64,000 nt of DNA from Siphonodentalium dalli (GCA_032622095.1 CP136066.1:110943319-111007318), one strand, 5' to 3'; positions 49,370 through 60,597 are shown, counted from the stretch's first letter. The notes: generated from the letters alone by a model not told the origin. Numbers and translations: made by a program.

Positions 49370-50167
49370 GGGTCCGTGACTACCCGCCCCCGAGACAACC
49401 CGCCCCCTTTCACTCTGAGACAAACCGCCCCCGGACAACCCGCCCCCCAAAAATCAATTAGCGGTAATCAGTGGCTAATTACGAGGTGTGAGGGGATTAT
49501 GAGATGTTTGTTTAACGAAACTGGGTTGTTTTTTTATAGATTTTTATTTGATTTAACAACATGGACAACAATAAATACACATGTAATATAATATAACCAG
49601 CGATGTATATATCTCATTTACGTCCATGATATAACTTATGAACACAAAAATGCATCAACGATAATATGTTTATTTCTTACGAAGTTTAATGAACGAAATT
49701 TAAAAACGGAATGAATGAATATGAACGAAGATTAAAAACAAAATTTAATAAGTTTAACAAACGAACAATGATTAATTTGTAATCATCCCAGAACTCCCTA
49801 ATCTTCCTGGCCTGGATAGTGTAGGGCGACGGTCCCTCGTTTGGCATGAAAGTACTGCACGTGGTCGATTCCAGTGTCACATAGTCGGTGTTGCCAGCGC
49901 CCACAAACATCACAATCAATGGCATGTTGCTTTGGTCGGACCTCTAAATCGCAGTGAATGCAAGGAAACATACTTGCAGAATGAAAATGTCCCACACTCA
50001 AGAGTTAATAAACACATGTTTTGTTGATCAAAATCTTTAATAATATATCATCAAAGAACATAATCACTATCAACAATTTCGGGACAACCCGCCCTCATTT
50101 ATCGGGACAACCCGCCCCCAAAATAGCATAGGGGCGGGTTGTCTCGGGGGCGGGTAGTCCCGTTCCC
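49370..50167. mobile_element. GC-rich TIR element with perfect 8 bp TSD (MULE-like?)
   Basis: The left TIR (GGGTCCGTGACTACCCGCCC, then 'cgagacaacccgccccc') is the inverse of the right one ('ggggcgggttgtctcggg', 'gggcgggtagtcccgttccc'). TTCCGTAC flanks both sides (49362-49369 and 50168-50175). 'gacaacccgcccc' recurs several times at each end. The element carries a zinc-finger frame on the minus strand. An 8 bp duplication fits hAT, P and some Mutator-like elements; I lean to Mutator-like because of the long GC-rich TIRs and the finger. It sits 106 bp inside intron 1. Confidence 0.85.
49798..50001 (-). CDS. PHD-like zinc-finger fragment in a TIR element
   Basis: A 67-codon frame starting with ATG. 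Residues 14-41 form C-x2-C-x12-C-x2-C-x2-W-x-H-x2-C (CIHC, CDVCGRWQHRLC), followed by DTGID. This spacing is PHD/RING-like. From memory, a finger with this 'RWQHRxCDTGI' signature accompanies transposase-related proteins in invertebrates, often with FLYWCH or MULE domains; a search is needed to confirm that. After the finger the frame ends at a stop; no transposase catalytic core is visible in the 798 bp element. It is probably the N-terminal exon or remnant of the autonomous relative's protein. Its function in this copy is unknown and it may not be expressed. Confidence 0.55.
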   Translation of the reverse strand: MSVGHFHSASMFPCIHCDLEVRPKQHAIDCDVCGRWQHRLCDTGIDHVQYFHAKRGTVALHYPGQED

Positions 50168-50382
50168 TTCCGTACCATGTTATAGTTATTGCCATATTGG
50201 ATTTTATTTTATCACAATAAATTGATAAATAAATATACAAATTCCTTTATTAATAATAATAATAATAATACAAAAGGCAATAAAGTGTGGGATTAGATAT
50301 GACATGTTTGTTTTCTTAATTTCTTGTTGACACAGGTTAACATTTCTAAATTGTCTTACTTATAGGCTATCTATATTTATAT

Positions 50383-51943
50383 ATGAGGGCCCCTTCCCCC
50401 CTCCCCCTTGAGTCCGGAATCCAGTTTTAAAATGACGCTGGAATCCGGAATCCAGCTTCAAATTGACCCTGGAATCCGGAATCCAGTTTAAGAAACAAAT
50501 ACCGATTTCACGTCCAGTTTACATGATATTATAGATTAGTTTTGTGATACCCATAATATATGAGCAGGTCCCACATATAAAAGCACCCCCGTCTTGATCC
50601 CCGGTAGTGGAAACTTCACCAATGAGGTCCAGAGCAGTCTACCTTGCGGCAGTTTACAAAATGTTAGGATAAGAGTAACAAAGGTATAGAATATGCGTCT
50701 AGACTTCCTTGGATTAACCGATCTTTATCACATTCCCGTGTAAAAACTAATAAATTAAAGGCTCTTTATATGGGCGTGATATATTGACCCAGAATTAATA
50801 CCCCGATGTGATAACACATGTAAAACCCTCGGGTGGACTCCAAACTCGAACCCAACCAGGTTGGCAACCTGCACCGGATCAGTAATCCCAGTAAAACCAG
50901 TTTGGACTTACCAATGCCCTCACATGGAGACGCACATGGAAGGAAATCCCAACAAAAAAGGGGGACCCTATTCTATAGCGGAAATTGGCCGGCGGTCACC
51001 CAACACGTGGTCTCGGCCTGCACTCTGTGTTAGAAAACCCAAATACTAAATTAAGTTTAGAAAGTTGATACGTATCGCCACCACACATAAACCAATACCG
51101 AATGATGGATGGACAGACGGTCGGACAGATCAATAACATAATACGCACGCTCCACTAGAAACTTGGGGATTAATCGATGATTACATATTGATTTTGATAT
51201 ATAAATATATGCATGTAGCACGGGGGTTGGAGCTCCCGATAATATGTATATATCCACTGGCAGTCAAACAATACATATCCATGTATTTGCATGCGTGTAT
51301 ATGGCCGCTTTGGTCCCGGATAATAATATTAACAATCATGCTTAACACATCGCATGTAAACCGCCAAACAAACGCCATTTGAATTAATGTGTTTGGTGAT
51401 ATAGCTATGTGTCGGAAAGTAAACAGTTTTACATATAGCATGGTTGAAATCCACACACTATCCTGGCAAGGTTATATTGTTTTAACTATCCATCGGAGGT
51501 ACTGTTGTTTATATGTTGATGGTAGCCCAATATAACATACATATTTTTGAATTGTGGGTTAAGTTTATGCCCACAGCGCATTTTCACGGAAATATAATTG
51601 GCAGTCCATCATCCAAATTGTTTTGCTATGTCTTTGGGGCAATTTTTGAGATATCTTGCCGCAAATAATGACCGGAAAGATAAAGAGCACCGTATACAAA
51701 CGAATATATACGGACTAAGTCATATAAGAGTGTGCATCAGATTGGATCCCATATAAAATTCATGATATTATGACCAAATGAGGAACCAAATCGCAATATT
51801 TCACCCGAAATGGAATCCGTTTATATAAATACATGAATCCGGAATCCAGCTTTATTTGTGTCTTGAATCCGGCGTACGGGTCCAAAATGGGTCGAATCCG
51901 GCGTACGAAAAGGGGGGGGAAGGGGCCCTCATATATCAAAACT
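50383..51943. mobile_element. 1.56 kb TIR element with 'ggaatccgg' subterminal repeats
   Basis: Left end 'tatatgagggccccttcccc', right end 'ggggaaggggccctcatata', each with a long homopolymer-like C or G stretch. Just inside the left end, 'ggaatccggaatccag' occurs three times. Just inside the right end, 'gaatccggaatccagc' and 'gaatccggcgtacg' (twice) occur. 'atatat' flanks both ends but could be part of the TIR. Short frames inside show no recognised domain. Confidence 0.75.
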
Positions 51944-52499
51944 GTGGTCTGTGTGTGTATAACTCAAATTTGTACCACGCTCTATATTGTGTCGTAAAAG
52001 ATGACTTGCCAACTTTCACGCCGATTGGTCAAAGCAAACGTGAGATCTAACATGGTCCCCAAATGCAGTATTTGTACTCAAGTATAGAGACCATATTTCT
52101 TATGACTTTGTAGAAATGACGTCATGTGACATTGCAAGCATTGATTTTGTCGTGGAAGTGCATGTAGTGGGGTGTAATGTCGAGACTCAAACGCTCTACC
52201 ATCGTTGGGAATGGGTGCTAATATGGTATTTTAATTTGCCACTTCGGTGTGAACATAAGTAAAGAATGCTGTCTTTATAAAAGTAAAATTGTGCATGGAG
52301 TGAGGAATGGAAGGAGTACCGTTATACTCGGAAGATGGTGAATGGACACAGTCTGACCTCCCGCCAGTTGGTACCATTCAGTAGATTCACCGGAACTCTG
52401 TTAGAAAAAACACATTCCCGGGACTAATACGTCAGTGTAAACAATACTGCCGACGCTAATTAATGTTCTTTTAATCTTTCAGTTGAGTGAAAATCTGAA
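51944..52499. other. Intron sequence, no recognised feature
   Basis: Within intron 1 of the thioredoxin-fold gene. Nothing recognised. Confidence 0.4.
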
Positions 52500-52534
52500 A
52501 AAAGAATGTTGAAAAGATCAACAAGTGCGCGATG

Positions 52535-52920
52535 CGCGCACGCTGTTTAAGATCATATAGGCCTAAATTGTGCGCGAAGGACCCTCCACTGCTAAATAAC
52601 GGCTCCCAAATGGAGCCTGTTTCAGTTAGTATATAGTAATAAAGTAAAATATCTTGATTGTTGCGTTCCATATGTGCATGCATACATGTGGGTTGGGGAG
52701 AGGGGGGGGATAGAAAATACAGTTTTAGTAAAATATAGTGTTCCAACAAATGGGCCGCAGTGCAGGGGCCTGTGATCCTTAGGCTGCATCCCAAGGGGGT
52801 CTGTTTAAGATCAAAGTGTGCCGCAAGCCCCCTTCTTTGCTGAATAAAGGCTCACGAATTGAGTATGTTTCAGTTGGTATATAGTAATATTTAAAGTAAT
52901 ATGCTGATTTTGTTTCGTTC
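52535..52920 (+). repeat. Two diverged copies of a 130 bp sequence
   Basis: 'ctgtttaagatcata', 'ctaaataacggctc' and 'gtttcagttagtatatagta' at 52541-52640 correspond to 'ctgtttaagatcaaa', 'ctgaataaaggctc' and 'gtttcagttggtatatagta' at 52801-52890. Confidence 0.65.
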
Positions 52921-53228
52921 GTTTCTAATATAGAAATAAGAATTTGCTCACGACTGCGGACACTAGAAAGTAACGAAGAACATTTATATACTTGTCATTT
53001 TGTGACGGCAACCCCCTACCTGTAGTTGTTCATAAAATTAAAAGTTATAAACTGATAAAACAATAAATAAATCAACCACTATTCTGTTAAAGTGTCATTC
53101 CCAATGTACTGCTAATATCAATGGTGTTTTTCCATTTGATATCATACATTGGAAGGTACCGTACTAGTAACTGTAACTGCACTCTCACTTTAATATAGAT
53201 CATGCCATGAATCTCTACTCTATCTAAC

Positions 53229-53590
53229 ACCCGTAGAGATCATATTCCACCAGTACAAAATCTTGGAATTTTTTGAGGTTTTGACAGGGAACCTTTATAA
53301 AGTCGAAAAATAACACAGGCAATATTTTTCTTAATTAATATCTCAGTGTTCCTTAAAAATTAATTCACTTTAGGCAAAGGTCCCAACTCGAAATTTCAGG
53401 CTTTTCTGTGACTTTTGTGAGCTGATATCGCAATAAACATTGAATTAGTTACCCAGGAGAATTCCATAATTGTAAGTGACGCATAGCCAAATCTCTCACA
53501 AAGTCACTTAAAATGTGAAAATTCTAGTTGGGACCTTTACCTACAGTGAAGTACATTAGTAAGAAACTGATAAAACTAAGAAATATATTC
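53229..53590. mobile_element. Diverged foldback element related to 30.4 kb
   Basis: 'gtagagatcatattcc', 'gaattttttgaggttttgac' and 'agggaacc' follow the left arm at 30404-30470. An inner inverted pair, 'aaaggtcccaactcg' and 'agttgggacctttacct', is present. The outer right arm is missing where the next structure begins. Confidence 0.55.
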
Positions 53591-53630
53591 CCCACAGGCA
53601 TGCAGTAATTAATCTATGGGAGGCCATTTT

Positions 53631-55171
53631 TAGCTCAACTTTACTTTGTAAAGTTTGAGCTATTGCCATGGCTTTGTCGTCCGTCGTCCGTGTGTGTGTG
53701 TGCCTGATGCGTCAACAATTTCCTTTAGCACGGGCTACAGGTCGTACCTTTGGTCGGATCATTATGAAATTTGTCATAGCTGTTGACATTGACATGTAGA
53801 TGGGAACGAGTCATTTTGGGTTCATTCGGGAAAAAAATCTTGGATTTCAATATTCAATCCATTAGCACGGGCTACAGGTCGTACTGTTCGTCTGATCATC
53901 ATGAAATTTGTCATGGATGTTAATATTGACATGTAGATGGGAATGGGTAATTTTGGGGTTGTTCGGCCAAAAAACATGGCCACCGGCAGCCATCTTAGAT
54001 TTTACTCTTTGCATGACTAAATTATTTGGCACGGCCTATAGGTCGTACCTTTGGTCGGATCATCATAAATTTTTTCATGGATGTTAACAATGACATGTAG
54101 ATGGGAACGAGTCATTTTGGGGTCATTCGGCATAAAAACATGGCCGCCAGCAGCCATTTTGGATTTTACTCTTTGTATGACTAAATCCTTTAGCACGGGC
54201 TACAGGTCGTACCTTTAGTCTGATCATCATGAAATTTGTCATGGCTGTTGAGATTGGAATGTAGATGGGAACGAGTCATTTTGGGGTCATTCGGACAAAC
54301 AACATGGCCGCCAGCGGCCATCTTGGATTTCAAAATTCAATCCATTAGCACGGGCTACAGGTCGTACCTTTGGTCTGATCATCATTAAATTTGTCATGAA
54401 TGTTAACATTGACATGTAGATGGGAACGAGTCATTATGGGGTCGTTCTGTCAAAAAACATGGCCGCCAGCAGCCATTTTGGATTTTACTCTTCGTATGAC
54501 TAAATCCTTTGGCGCGGGCTGCAGGTCGTAGCTTTGGTTGGATCTTCATAAAATTTCTCATGGATGTTAACAATGACATGTAGATGGGAACGAGTAATTT
54601 TGGGGTCATTCGGCCCAAAAACATGGCCGCCGGCAGCCATCTTAGATTTACTCTTTGCATGACTAAATTCTTTGGCACGGGCTACAGGTCGTACCTTTGG
54701 TCGGATCATCATAAAATGTGTCATGGATGTTAACAATGACATGTAGATGGGAACGAGTCATTTTGGGGTCATTCGGCAAAAAAACATGGCCGCCAGCAGC
54801 CATTTTGGATTTTACTCTTTGTATGACTAAATCCTTTAGCACGGGCTACAGGTCATACCTTTAGTCTGATCATTATGACATTTGCCGCGGCTGTTGAAAT
54901 TGGAATGTAGATGGGAACGAGTCGTTTTGGGGTCATTCGGACAAACAACATGGCCACCAGTGGCCATCTTGGATTTCAAAATTCAATCCATTAGCATGGG
55001 CTACAGGTCGTACCTTCGGTCTGATCATCATGAAATTTGTCATGAATGTTAACATTGACATGTAGATGGGAACTTGTAATTTTGGGGTCATTCGGCCCAA
55101 AAACATGGCCGCCGGCAGCCATCTTAGATTTACTCTTTGCATGACTAAATTCTTTGGCATGGCCTACAGGT
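53631..55171 (-). mobile_element. Pearl-like element, family A, copy 3 (reverse)
   Basis: Reverse-oriented. The tail comes first ('tagctcaactttactttg', 'gccatggctttgtcgtcc', a GT run, 'gtcaacaatttcc'), then about nine monomers marked by 'cacgggctacaggtcgtac' every 134-170 bp. It stops within a monomer at 55171, where another sequence begins, so the leader is missing. Confidence 0.85.
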
Positions 55172-55470
55172 AGAGATGGGCGGTTGTGAAAATTTGTTTC
55201 GGTTTCGGTTGTGGAAAAAGAGTTGAGTCTCGGTTTCGGTTTCGGTTTTTATTAATAAAAATGACTAATGTGAACAAAATCTAATTATGCTTCATCATAT
55301 TACAAAGAAAACACACCAATTTTATCACCATGACTTGTGACCCAACAAACCGGCCAAAAACACCCAAATAAAGCTTCAACAGCCTAAAATATCTTCGGTC
55401 TCTCTCAATAACACCATACAAATATGGATATCATTGGAACCGGTTCATTGACCACATTGTGATGGTTACA
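55172..55470 (+). mobile_element. Probable end of a hAT-like element
   Basis: 'tagagatgggcggttgtg' followed by repeats of 'tttcggtttcggtt' is a typical style of hAT terminus. The opposite end was not found, so extent and class are tentative. Confidence 0.4.
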
Positions 55471-55474
55471 GTTA

Positions 55475-55716
55475 TGCCCTGTGCCAATGCATTCTCTTAT
55501 ATATGTGAGTCGACCATAGGTCGCCTCGCATATATAAGAGAATGCATTGGCCTAAAAAATTATTTTTTTACCATTTTTTCTTACATTCTTTAACAATTTT
55601 ATAATGTTTTCTTACATTTTTTAACAATTTTTATAATATTTTTCTACATTCTTTGACAATTTTATCATTTTTAATATGTGTTAAGCACAGGGCCATTCTG
55701 TTGGGTAAAGGGTTAA
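55475..55716 (+). mobile_element. piggyBac-type MITE with intact central hairpin, left end lost
   Basis: The hairpin 'gccaatgcattctcttatat' to 'ataagagaatgcattggc' is the same as at 4747-4815. The right end reads 'ttgggtaaagggttaa'. The TTAA left terminus is not present. Confidence 0.7.
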
Positions 55717-55739
55717 GGGGTTTCCTCACAAATGTTATT

Positions 55740-56460
55740 TTTGGATGTGGAAAGTTTAGATGGACAATACACAACAGTACTTAATTATTAAGCACCACCT
55801 GAAGGAATCTATGCTATCTATTATAAAAGACTACATCAAACATATTATATAACAATAAAAATGTAAAAAAGATGACTTTAATCATATTTATTTGGATGGA
55901 ACTTAGTTGTGTGCTGGAAAATTGTGAGCAGCCATTTGTAAGAATGGCTACAGTTAAGAACCGGCACAATGAATAAAAATGTTGGTATGAAGACATGTCC
56001 ATTAAATCAGCGAGCAATCAATTGGAAATAGGCCATTATTAGAGATAGCTGGTCAGCTGGGGATTTGGCTATGGACCTATGACATAAAACTCATCTAAGC
56101 CCAAATTTCTATATCAGGTTTGTGCAAATGACTACTCACAATTTTTAGCACCCAACTAACATTCTGTTAACATTCTTGAAGCAGTGTTGCTCTCAGTTAA
56201 ATAGTTCTTCGATTCTTTCACTAGTTCAGATCTTGTACCTTTTGTGGCAGTTATTCATTTGCTATCAGTTTGTATACTTGCTGAGAATGCTCCTTTAAAA
56301 AAATGTCCCTTGATTATAGTAATCTTTTGGACATTTGTATTGTTTTATAATATATTTGATGTGGTCTTCAGATAGCATAGATTCCTTCATATGGTGGACT
56401 AGCTTAACAATTAAGTAGTGTTTTGTGTTTATTCCATCAGAAGTTTCCCCATCCAGAGAT
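55740..56460. repeat. Foldback repeat of about 0.7 kb
   Basis: 'gaaggaatctatgctatcta' at 55801 returns as 'gatagcatagattccttc' at 56371. Pairing extends through 'gactacatcaaacatatta' and 'taatatatttgatgtggtc' and outward through 'cttaattatta' and 'caattaag'. No coding frame. Confidence 0.7.
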
Positions 56461-56609
56461 AGGCTATACATGGAAACCCATTAATATATGTGAAAAATGG
56501 CCTCCCATAGATTAATCACTGCATGCCTGTGAATGATTTGTAAATCAGTGTAATTATATGCACAAATAACCCGTATTATTTATTGGAAGAAATGATTTAT
56601 CATCATCAA

Positions 56610-56705
56610 ATTTATGTATGACCATAAACGTTTCAGAGCAATGACAGCTCTAGTTTTTCTTCCCATGGTCTACAGGTGCAAAATTTACATGCATAGTGCG
56701 TTGGG
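56610..56705 (+). repeat. Dispersed repeat shared with 27.5 kb
   Basis: 'accataaacgtttcagagc' and 'tttttcttcccatggtctac' match 27505-27590 with substitutions. Family unknown. Confidence 0.5.
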
Positions 56706-56964
56706 ACTATTCATTAGTCTTCAAGCAACAACCTATTTGATTATTTGTTATTTTCTATTGTTTATCATAGAAACAACAAAAATTACATAAATTACAGATT
56801 ATCAAATTGGTCAAAGAGGCGCTTCTCGTTCAGATGGACTAGATAGATCCACCTGTTTTAATCTCAAAAGGACAAGTAACGGTACAGCGACCCATCATGC
56901 AAATGGACCTGAACAACAATGGAAATCTTTGAGGCTAAAATTAATTTCTTTTTCTATATTGCAG

Positions 56965-57039
56965 CAAAACCAAATTGTGACAAGTGCCGAGTGTCCCTGG
57001 ATGATATCAAAACAGTGAGAAGTGAAGAATGGCAGGGAG
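56965..57039 (+). CDS. Thioredoxin-fold protein, exon 2 (CxxC site)
   Basis: The 75-nt exon lies between a good acceptor ('tttctatattgcag', with a pyrimidine-rich lead) and the donor GAG|GTAATA. Only one of three frames is open, and it is the one exon 1 demands (2 + 72 + 1 bases). It encodes residues 52-76: KPNCDKC, then an amphipathic helix (SLDDIKTV). C56 and C59 form a CxxC at the place of the thioredoxin/PDI active site. The dipeptide DK is not the GH of classical PDIs, so oxidoreductase activity is uncertain; other multi-domain thioredoxin-fold ER proteins have comparable CxxC sites. The last base plus AT of exon 3 gives Asp77. Confidence 0.82.
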
Positions 57040-59305
57040 GTAATATATTCATAGACTTACTTAAATATCAAACTTGAAGGAATTGCATTAACGTGATATC
57101 GAGAATGCCATAGATTTTCTATTCTAACATTTAAAATATCTGTTCATGGTGCCTGACTTATATATAATTCCTCTAATATTTTATATAGAATTCGAGGACT
57201 TGTGACAAATGTCGGCTCTACTATATCTGTTTTTTTTTCACAAGTTAATTTATTGTAATACATATGCAGTTTTAATGAGAAAGCAGTAATTGACTGGAAG
57301 ATGAAGAATGATCAGGAACTTTCTTGAATTGGAGCATGAAAACAGTTTGTGAACAAGCTATCTTGTTGTCGAGGTTCACAGGCTGTTTTCATGGTGGAAT
57401 CCCTGAATATCCTATGACACATGGTATGATTATCTCTATTGTAGTTTAATCCAGCAAAAATTTTGAAAGAAACTGCATGAAAAGTACTTTTCATCTGCAT
57501 TACTAGACCAAGTCTTCTCAGTCCACAAACGGCTTGGGATATAAGTTGGGATGATTCTGTTTTGGACAGAGTCCTGCCCCATTGCTCTTCCATAACAGAC
57601 TTTCATTAAAAAAACACATGGAGCCCGGGCATTGACGTAAACCCCTGAATGTGATTAATCATCTGACATGTCAGCGATTAATTTGTCTTCAAAATGATAC
57701 ATCATTTACCGTGATAGAAAATGGTATAGTGATTATATGATTGTTTAATGTATTGTTTACATGCATTTTCTGATACCGCGACAAATCAAAATTCTCTGGA
57801 AAACAAGGCTTTGTTTACTTATAAATCTCATTGTTTGACATTTAACAGCCCTCTGATATCATATATGCGTGTTTGATATCATCATACGTTGGAAAGGCTG
57901 CCTGTAGTGCGACATTATTAAAGACATTGCTCTGCAGCAATTATCAATTTTGCAAAAATCATTGGCAAATTCTGAAATTTGACTCTGCTAAAATTTAGCC
58001 TACACAATTTATTTTTACCTTGGTATTTGCCTCGGCTCAGTCGATAGCCAATGCTAGCTAATTAATAGGGCTGGCCCTTTAATGACTAAATACTCAAGAC
58101 GAGTAGTTCAGTTGGGGATTGTACAGATAATAATTTCACCATTTTGGTATACTATAAGATTCCCTGAATTTAATATACATGGACATTTTAACAGTGGTTA
58201 TGCAAATTGTTGTGAAACGATCCATATGAAGATGAGAGGCCCTTGCGATATAGTAACAACCAATGCAGCTATTGCTAAAAGGGTGCAGCCCATTTGTATG
58301 TTGATCAAAATTGGAGATTATAATATACATCATTCATTTGAAGGCTGATTCAAGATATATTTTGAATTGATAAATATTATCGACCATATATCTAGATATA
58401 AAGATAAAATTTCCAAAATACTAGTAGAAAAAAAATACAAGTTTAATTGCTTTCTGAAACCCTACTATAATATCATCCAAAGGAATTATCCAGTAGAGTC
58501 AGGGACCAGCCAGGGGTAAAATTTTAGGGAGAAGTGACTTCTCCCTCTGGAGATTTTAGGGAGAAGTCAGGGGAAAATAGGGAGAAGTGGGGAGACTCAA
58601 AGTCTCAATTATCAATTATATTACCGGATTGTTTTCTTTTTTGGGGGTTAAAACTAGGCTGTTTTGTCAATGAATTTGAATGAATAATAATTATTAATAA
58701 CAAACATATATTGATAATCAAAAAGTTATCCTCTTCAAGTTAATATGTGAATGTACTTAGTAAATAATTTGTAATAGTAAACACAAAATTATTGATTATA
58801 GCAAAATAAGTATTGATCCTATATTATGATCATTTACACCACCAAATAAACTCTCAGCTTAATCCACCAGCAATACAACAGGCTTCAGTATGTGTGACAT
58901 ATACTGACTTGTGTGTTTAATTTCATAACAATCTACCTTGGAGTGTCCATGGTACACAGGTGTGATAACTAGGGCCCCACTATGGCCACTCATGGATTGA
59001 ATAACAGGTGTCAATACACTAATTAAGACAAAACCAAGTTGGACAATATATTCATCATATGGCATTCTAAGTGCCAAATGTATACTCTTATGTCATGGTC
59101 CTATATTATACTATATTAAACTATTATTATATTTAAAAAAAAAAAAGATGTCATTTAAGTTTTTATTACCAATCTACAATATGCATATATATTCTTAAAA
59201 TCACCCCTGTGGTAGGCCCAGTCATAGAAACATGAGACATATTTTTTAGGTCACGTGCCATTTACAATCTGCGATGTGGAAATTATATCATGATCGTTCT
59301 TTCAG
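57040..59305. other. Intron 2 of the thioredoxin-fold gene
   Basis: It begins GTAATA and ends in CTTTCAG. A locally repetitive segment at 58500-58620 ('agggagaagt' four times) may be the end of a mobile element. The 93-codon reverse frame at 57312-57593 has no recognised domain. Confidence 0.6.
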
Positions 59306-59413
59306 ATCTGGTGGTAGGCATTACTGAAGACAAGAAAGTTGCGGTGAAATATGGCATCACAGAATTCCCGAGTATTGTATTCATACGAGAAAACATTCCT
59401 ATTCTATTTGATG
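59306..59413 (+). CDS. Thioredoxin-fold protein, exon 3 (cis-Pro region)
   Basis: A 108-nt exon between 'cgttctttcag' and GATG|GTATGT, both good splice sites, in phase with its neighbours (2 + 105 + 1). It encodes residues 77-112, including VGITEDKKVAVKYGITEFPS and IVFIREN. This is the second half of a thioredoxin fold: the TEDKKVA...YGI segment is where 'D..ED..LA..Y.V' lies in PDI-type domains, and FPS at 97-99 holds the cis-proline, 39 residues after the second CxxC cysteine, which is typical. The final beta strands are IVFIR and PILFD. The only classical sign missing is a recognisable buried charged pair. This is the strongest single exon for the fold assignment. Confidence 0.87.
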
Positions 59414-59635
59414 GTATGTATAGTATTATGTCATTCAACTGCTTGTTGATATCACAGGCATCCTTTATACGCTGTGGGAACCAGATGACCTGCCCCAGCA
59501 ATAGTACAGACCACAGATATGTTAGGGGATAACAAAGTCATGATTAGATACAGTTTATACATGTGCGGCCCATCCCAAAAATTTCCCAGAGGGTTATTTC
59601 AAACAAATATCAATGGATTTCAATGATTTTATACG

Positions 59636-59860
59636 CCCGTTTGAAAAAATGGTTGTATTATGCAATCAGTCTGTCCGTCCGTCTGTCGATCCGTCCGTTA
59701 ACATTTTTGGTTTCCGACCGATAACTCTAGTTTGGATTATTTGATCTGAACGAAAGTTGGTATGTGTATTTCCCAGCTAAAAATACAGGTCAAATTCGAA
59801 TATGGCATCCGTCCAATTATTTTCACATGAGTTCGGCCCTTTATCGACTTAAAATTTTGG
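59636..59860 (+). repeat. Dispersed mollusc-type repeat with TCCG tract
   Basis: 'cgcccgtttgaaaaaatgg', 'cagtctgtccgtccgtctgt' and 'ttggtttccgaccgataac' are phrases I recognise from repeats common in bivalve DNA. Ends not defined. It lies in intron 3. Confidence 0.6.
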
Positions 59861-59867
59861 CCGAAAG

Positions 59868-60215
59868 CCACACTTAATTCGAGTGAAGTTATTGAAACTC
59901 GTAGAAGGTGACACTTAATTCGGTGGTGCTTGTGAAGTAATTGAAGCTCAAAATAGGGCCACACTTAATTCTGGTGGTGCTTGTGAAGTTATTGAAGCTC
60001 TTAGAAAGGCCACACTTCATTTTGGCGGTGCTCGTGAAGTTATTGAAGCTCATAGAAGGCCCTAATTAATTCTGGTGGAGCTCATGAAGTTATTGAAGCT
60101 CTTAGAAGGCCCCCCCCCCCTTAAATTGGGTGGTGCTCATGAAATTATTGAAGCTGTTAGAAGGCCACAATTAATTTGGGTGATTGGTTCTCGTGCAGTT
60201 ATGAATCTCTTAGAA
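59868..60215 (+). repeat. 58 bp tandem repeat, about six copies
   Basis: Units contain 'cttaattctggtggtgc', 'gaagttattgaagctc' and 'agaaggcc'. Identity is roughly 80-90 percent by eye. A 12-base C run at about 60109-60120 interrupts one unit. The array is within intron 3 and ends about 185 bp before exon 4. Confidence 0.85.
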
Positions 60216-60398
60216 GGCCCCACCGCTCATGCACTAGTTTATCCAATCAAACAAACATTTATATATGTTTTAAATAAATTTAAAATAAAAAAAACATTCT
60301 TTAATGTATTTGTCTTTATATTATATTATACAATTTGTTAATTCTTGTGCATGATTTATAGAAAATAAATTTATTCGCACCAAATATGGTCATTTCAG

Positions 60399-60534
60399 AA
60401 AAGGATTATGAAGACATCAACAGCTGGTTGGACTTAGCCAGAAATGTGGCATCAAAACCCTTGAATGAGGATTCATTCGAACATTTAACTCAGGCAGCTA
60501 CTGGAGCCACAACAGGTGATTGGCTCGTGGTTTT
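60399..60534 (+). CDS. Thioredoxin-fold protein, exon 4 (end of domain 1, start of domain 2)
   Basis: A 136-nt exon from 'tggtcatttcag' to TTTT|GTAAGT, a consensus donor. It continues the frame (2 + 132 + 2). Residues 113-157 give a helix at the end of the first domain (DINSWLDLARNVASKP), then DSFEHLTQAATGATTGDW and LVVF/L. The latter resembles the opening of a second thioredoxin fold: helix, then the strand just before an active-site motif. The exon ends two bases into the next codon, and the expected next exon was not found by eye to the window end, so the gene is incomplete here. Family: a multi-thioredoxin-domain secretory-pathway protein. I cannot name the orthologue. Confidence 0.82.
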
Positions 60535-60597
60535 GTAAGTGAAGAGGAGTTACTTTTTCTGAGTGAATATTTGGGAAAGATCAAGGACTTTGCCCAT

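Larger units (their letters stand above)
53593..56531. repeat. 38 bp inverted repeat enclosing 2.9 kb of nested elements
   Basis: 'cacaggcatgcagtaattaa' continuing 'tctatgggaggccattttt' at 53593-53630 returns inverted at 56493-56531 with one mismatch. Between them lie a family A array, a hAT-like end, a TTAA MITE and a foldback repeat. The arms may be ends of one element or of two copies of a repeat. Confidence 0.55.

Noticed and set aside
49110-49379. Unspliced 89-codon gene
   Set aside because: The last residues come from a transposon inserted at 49370, and splicing at 49263 gives a domain-consistent protein.
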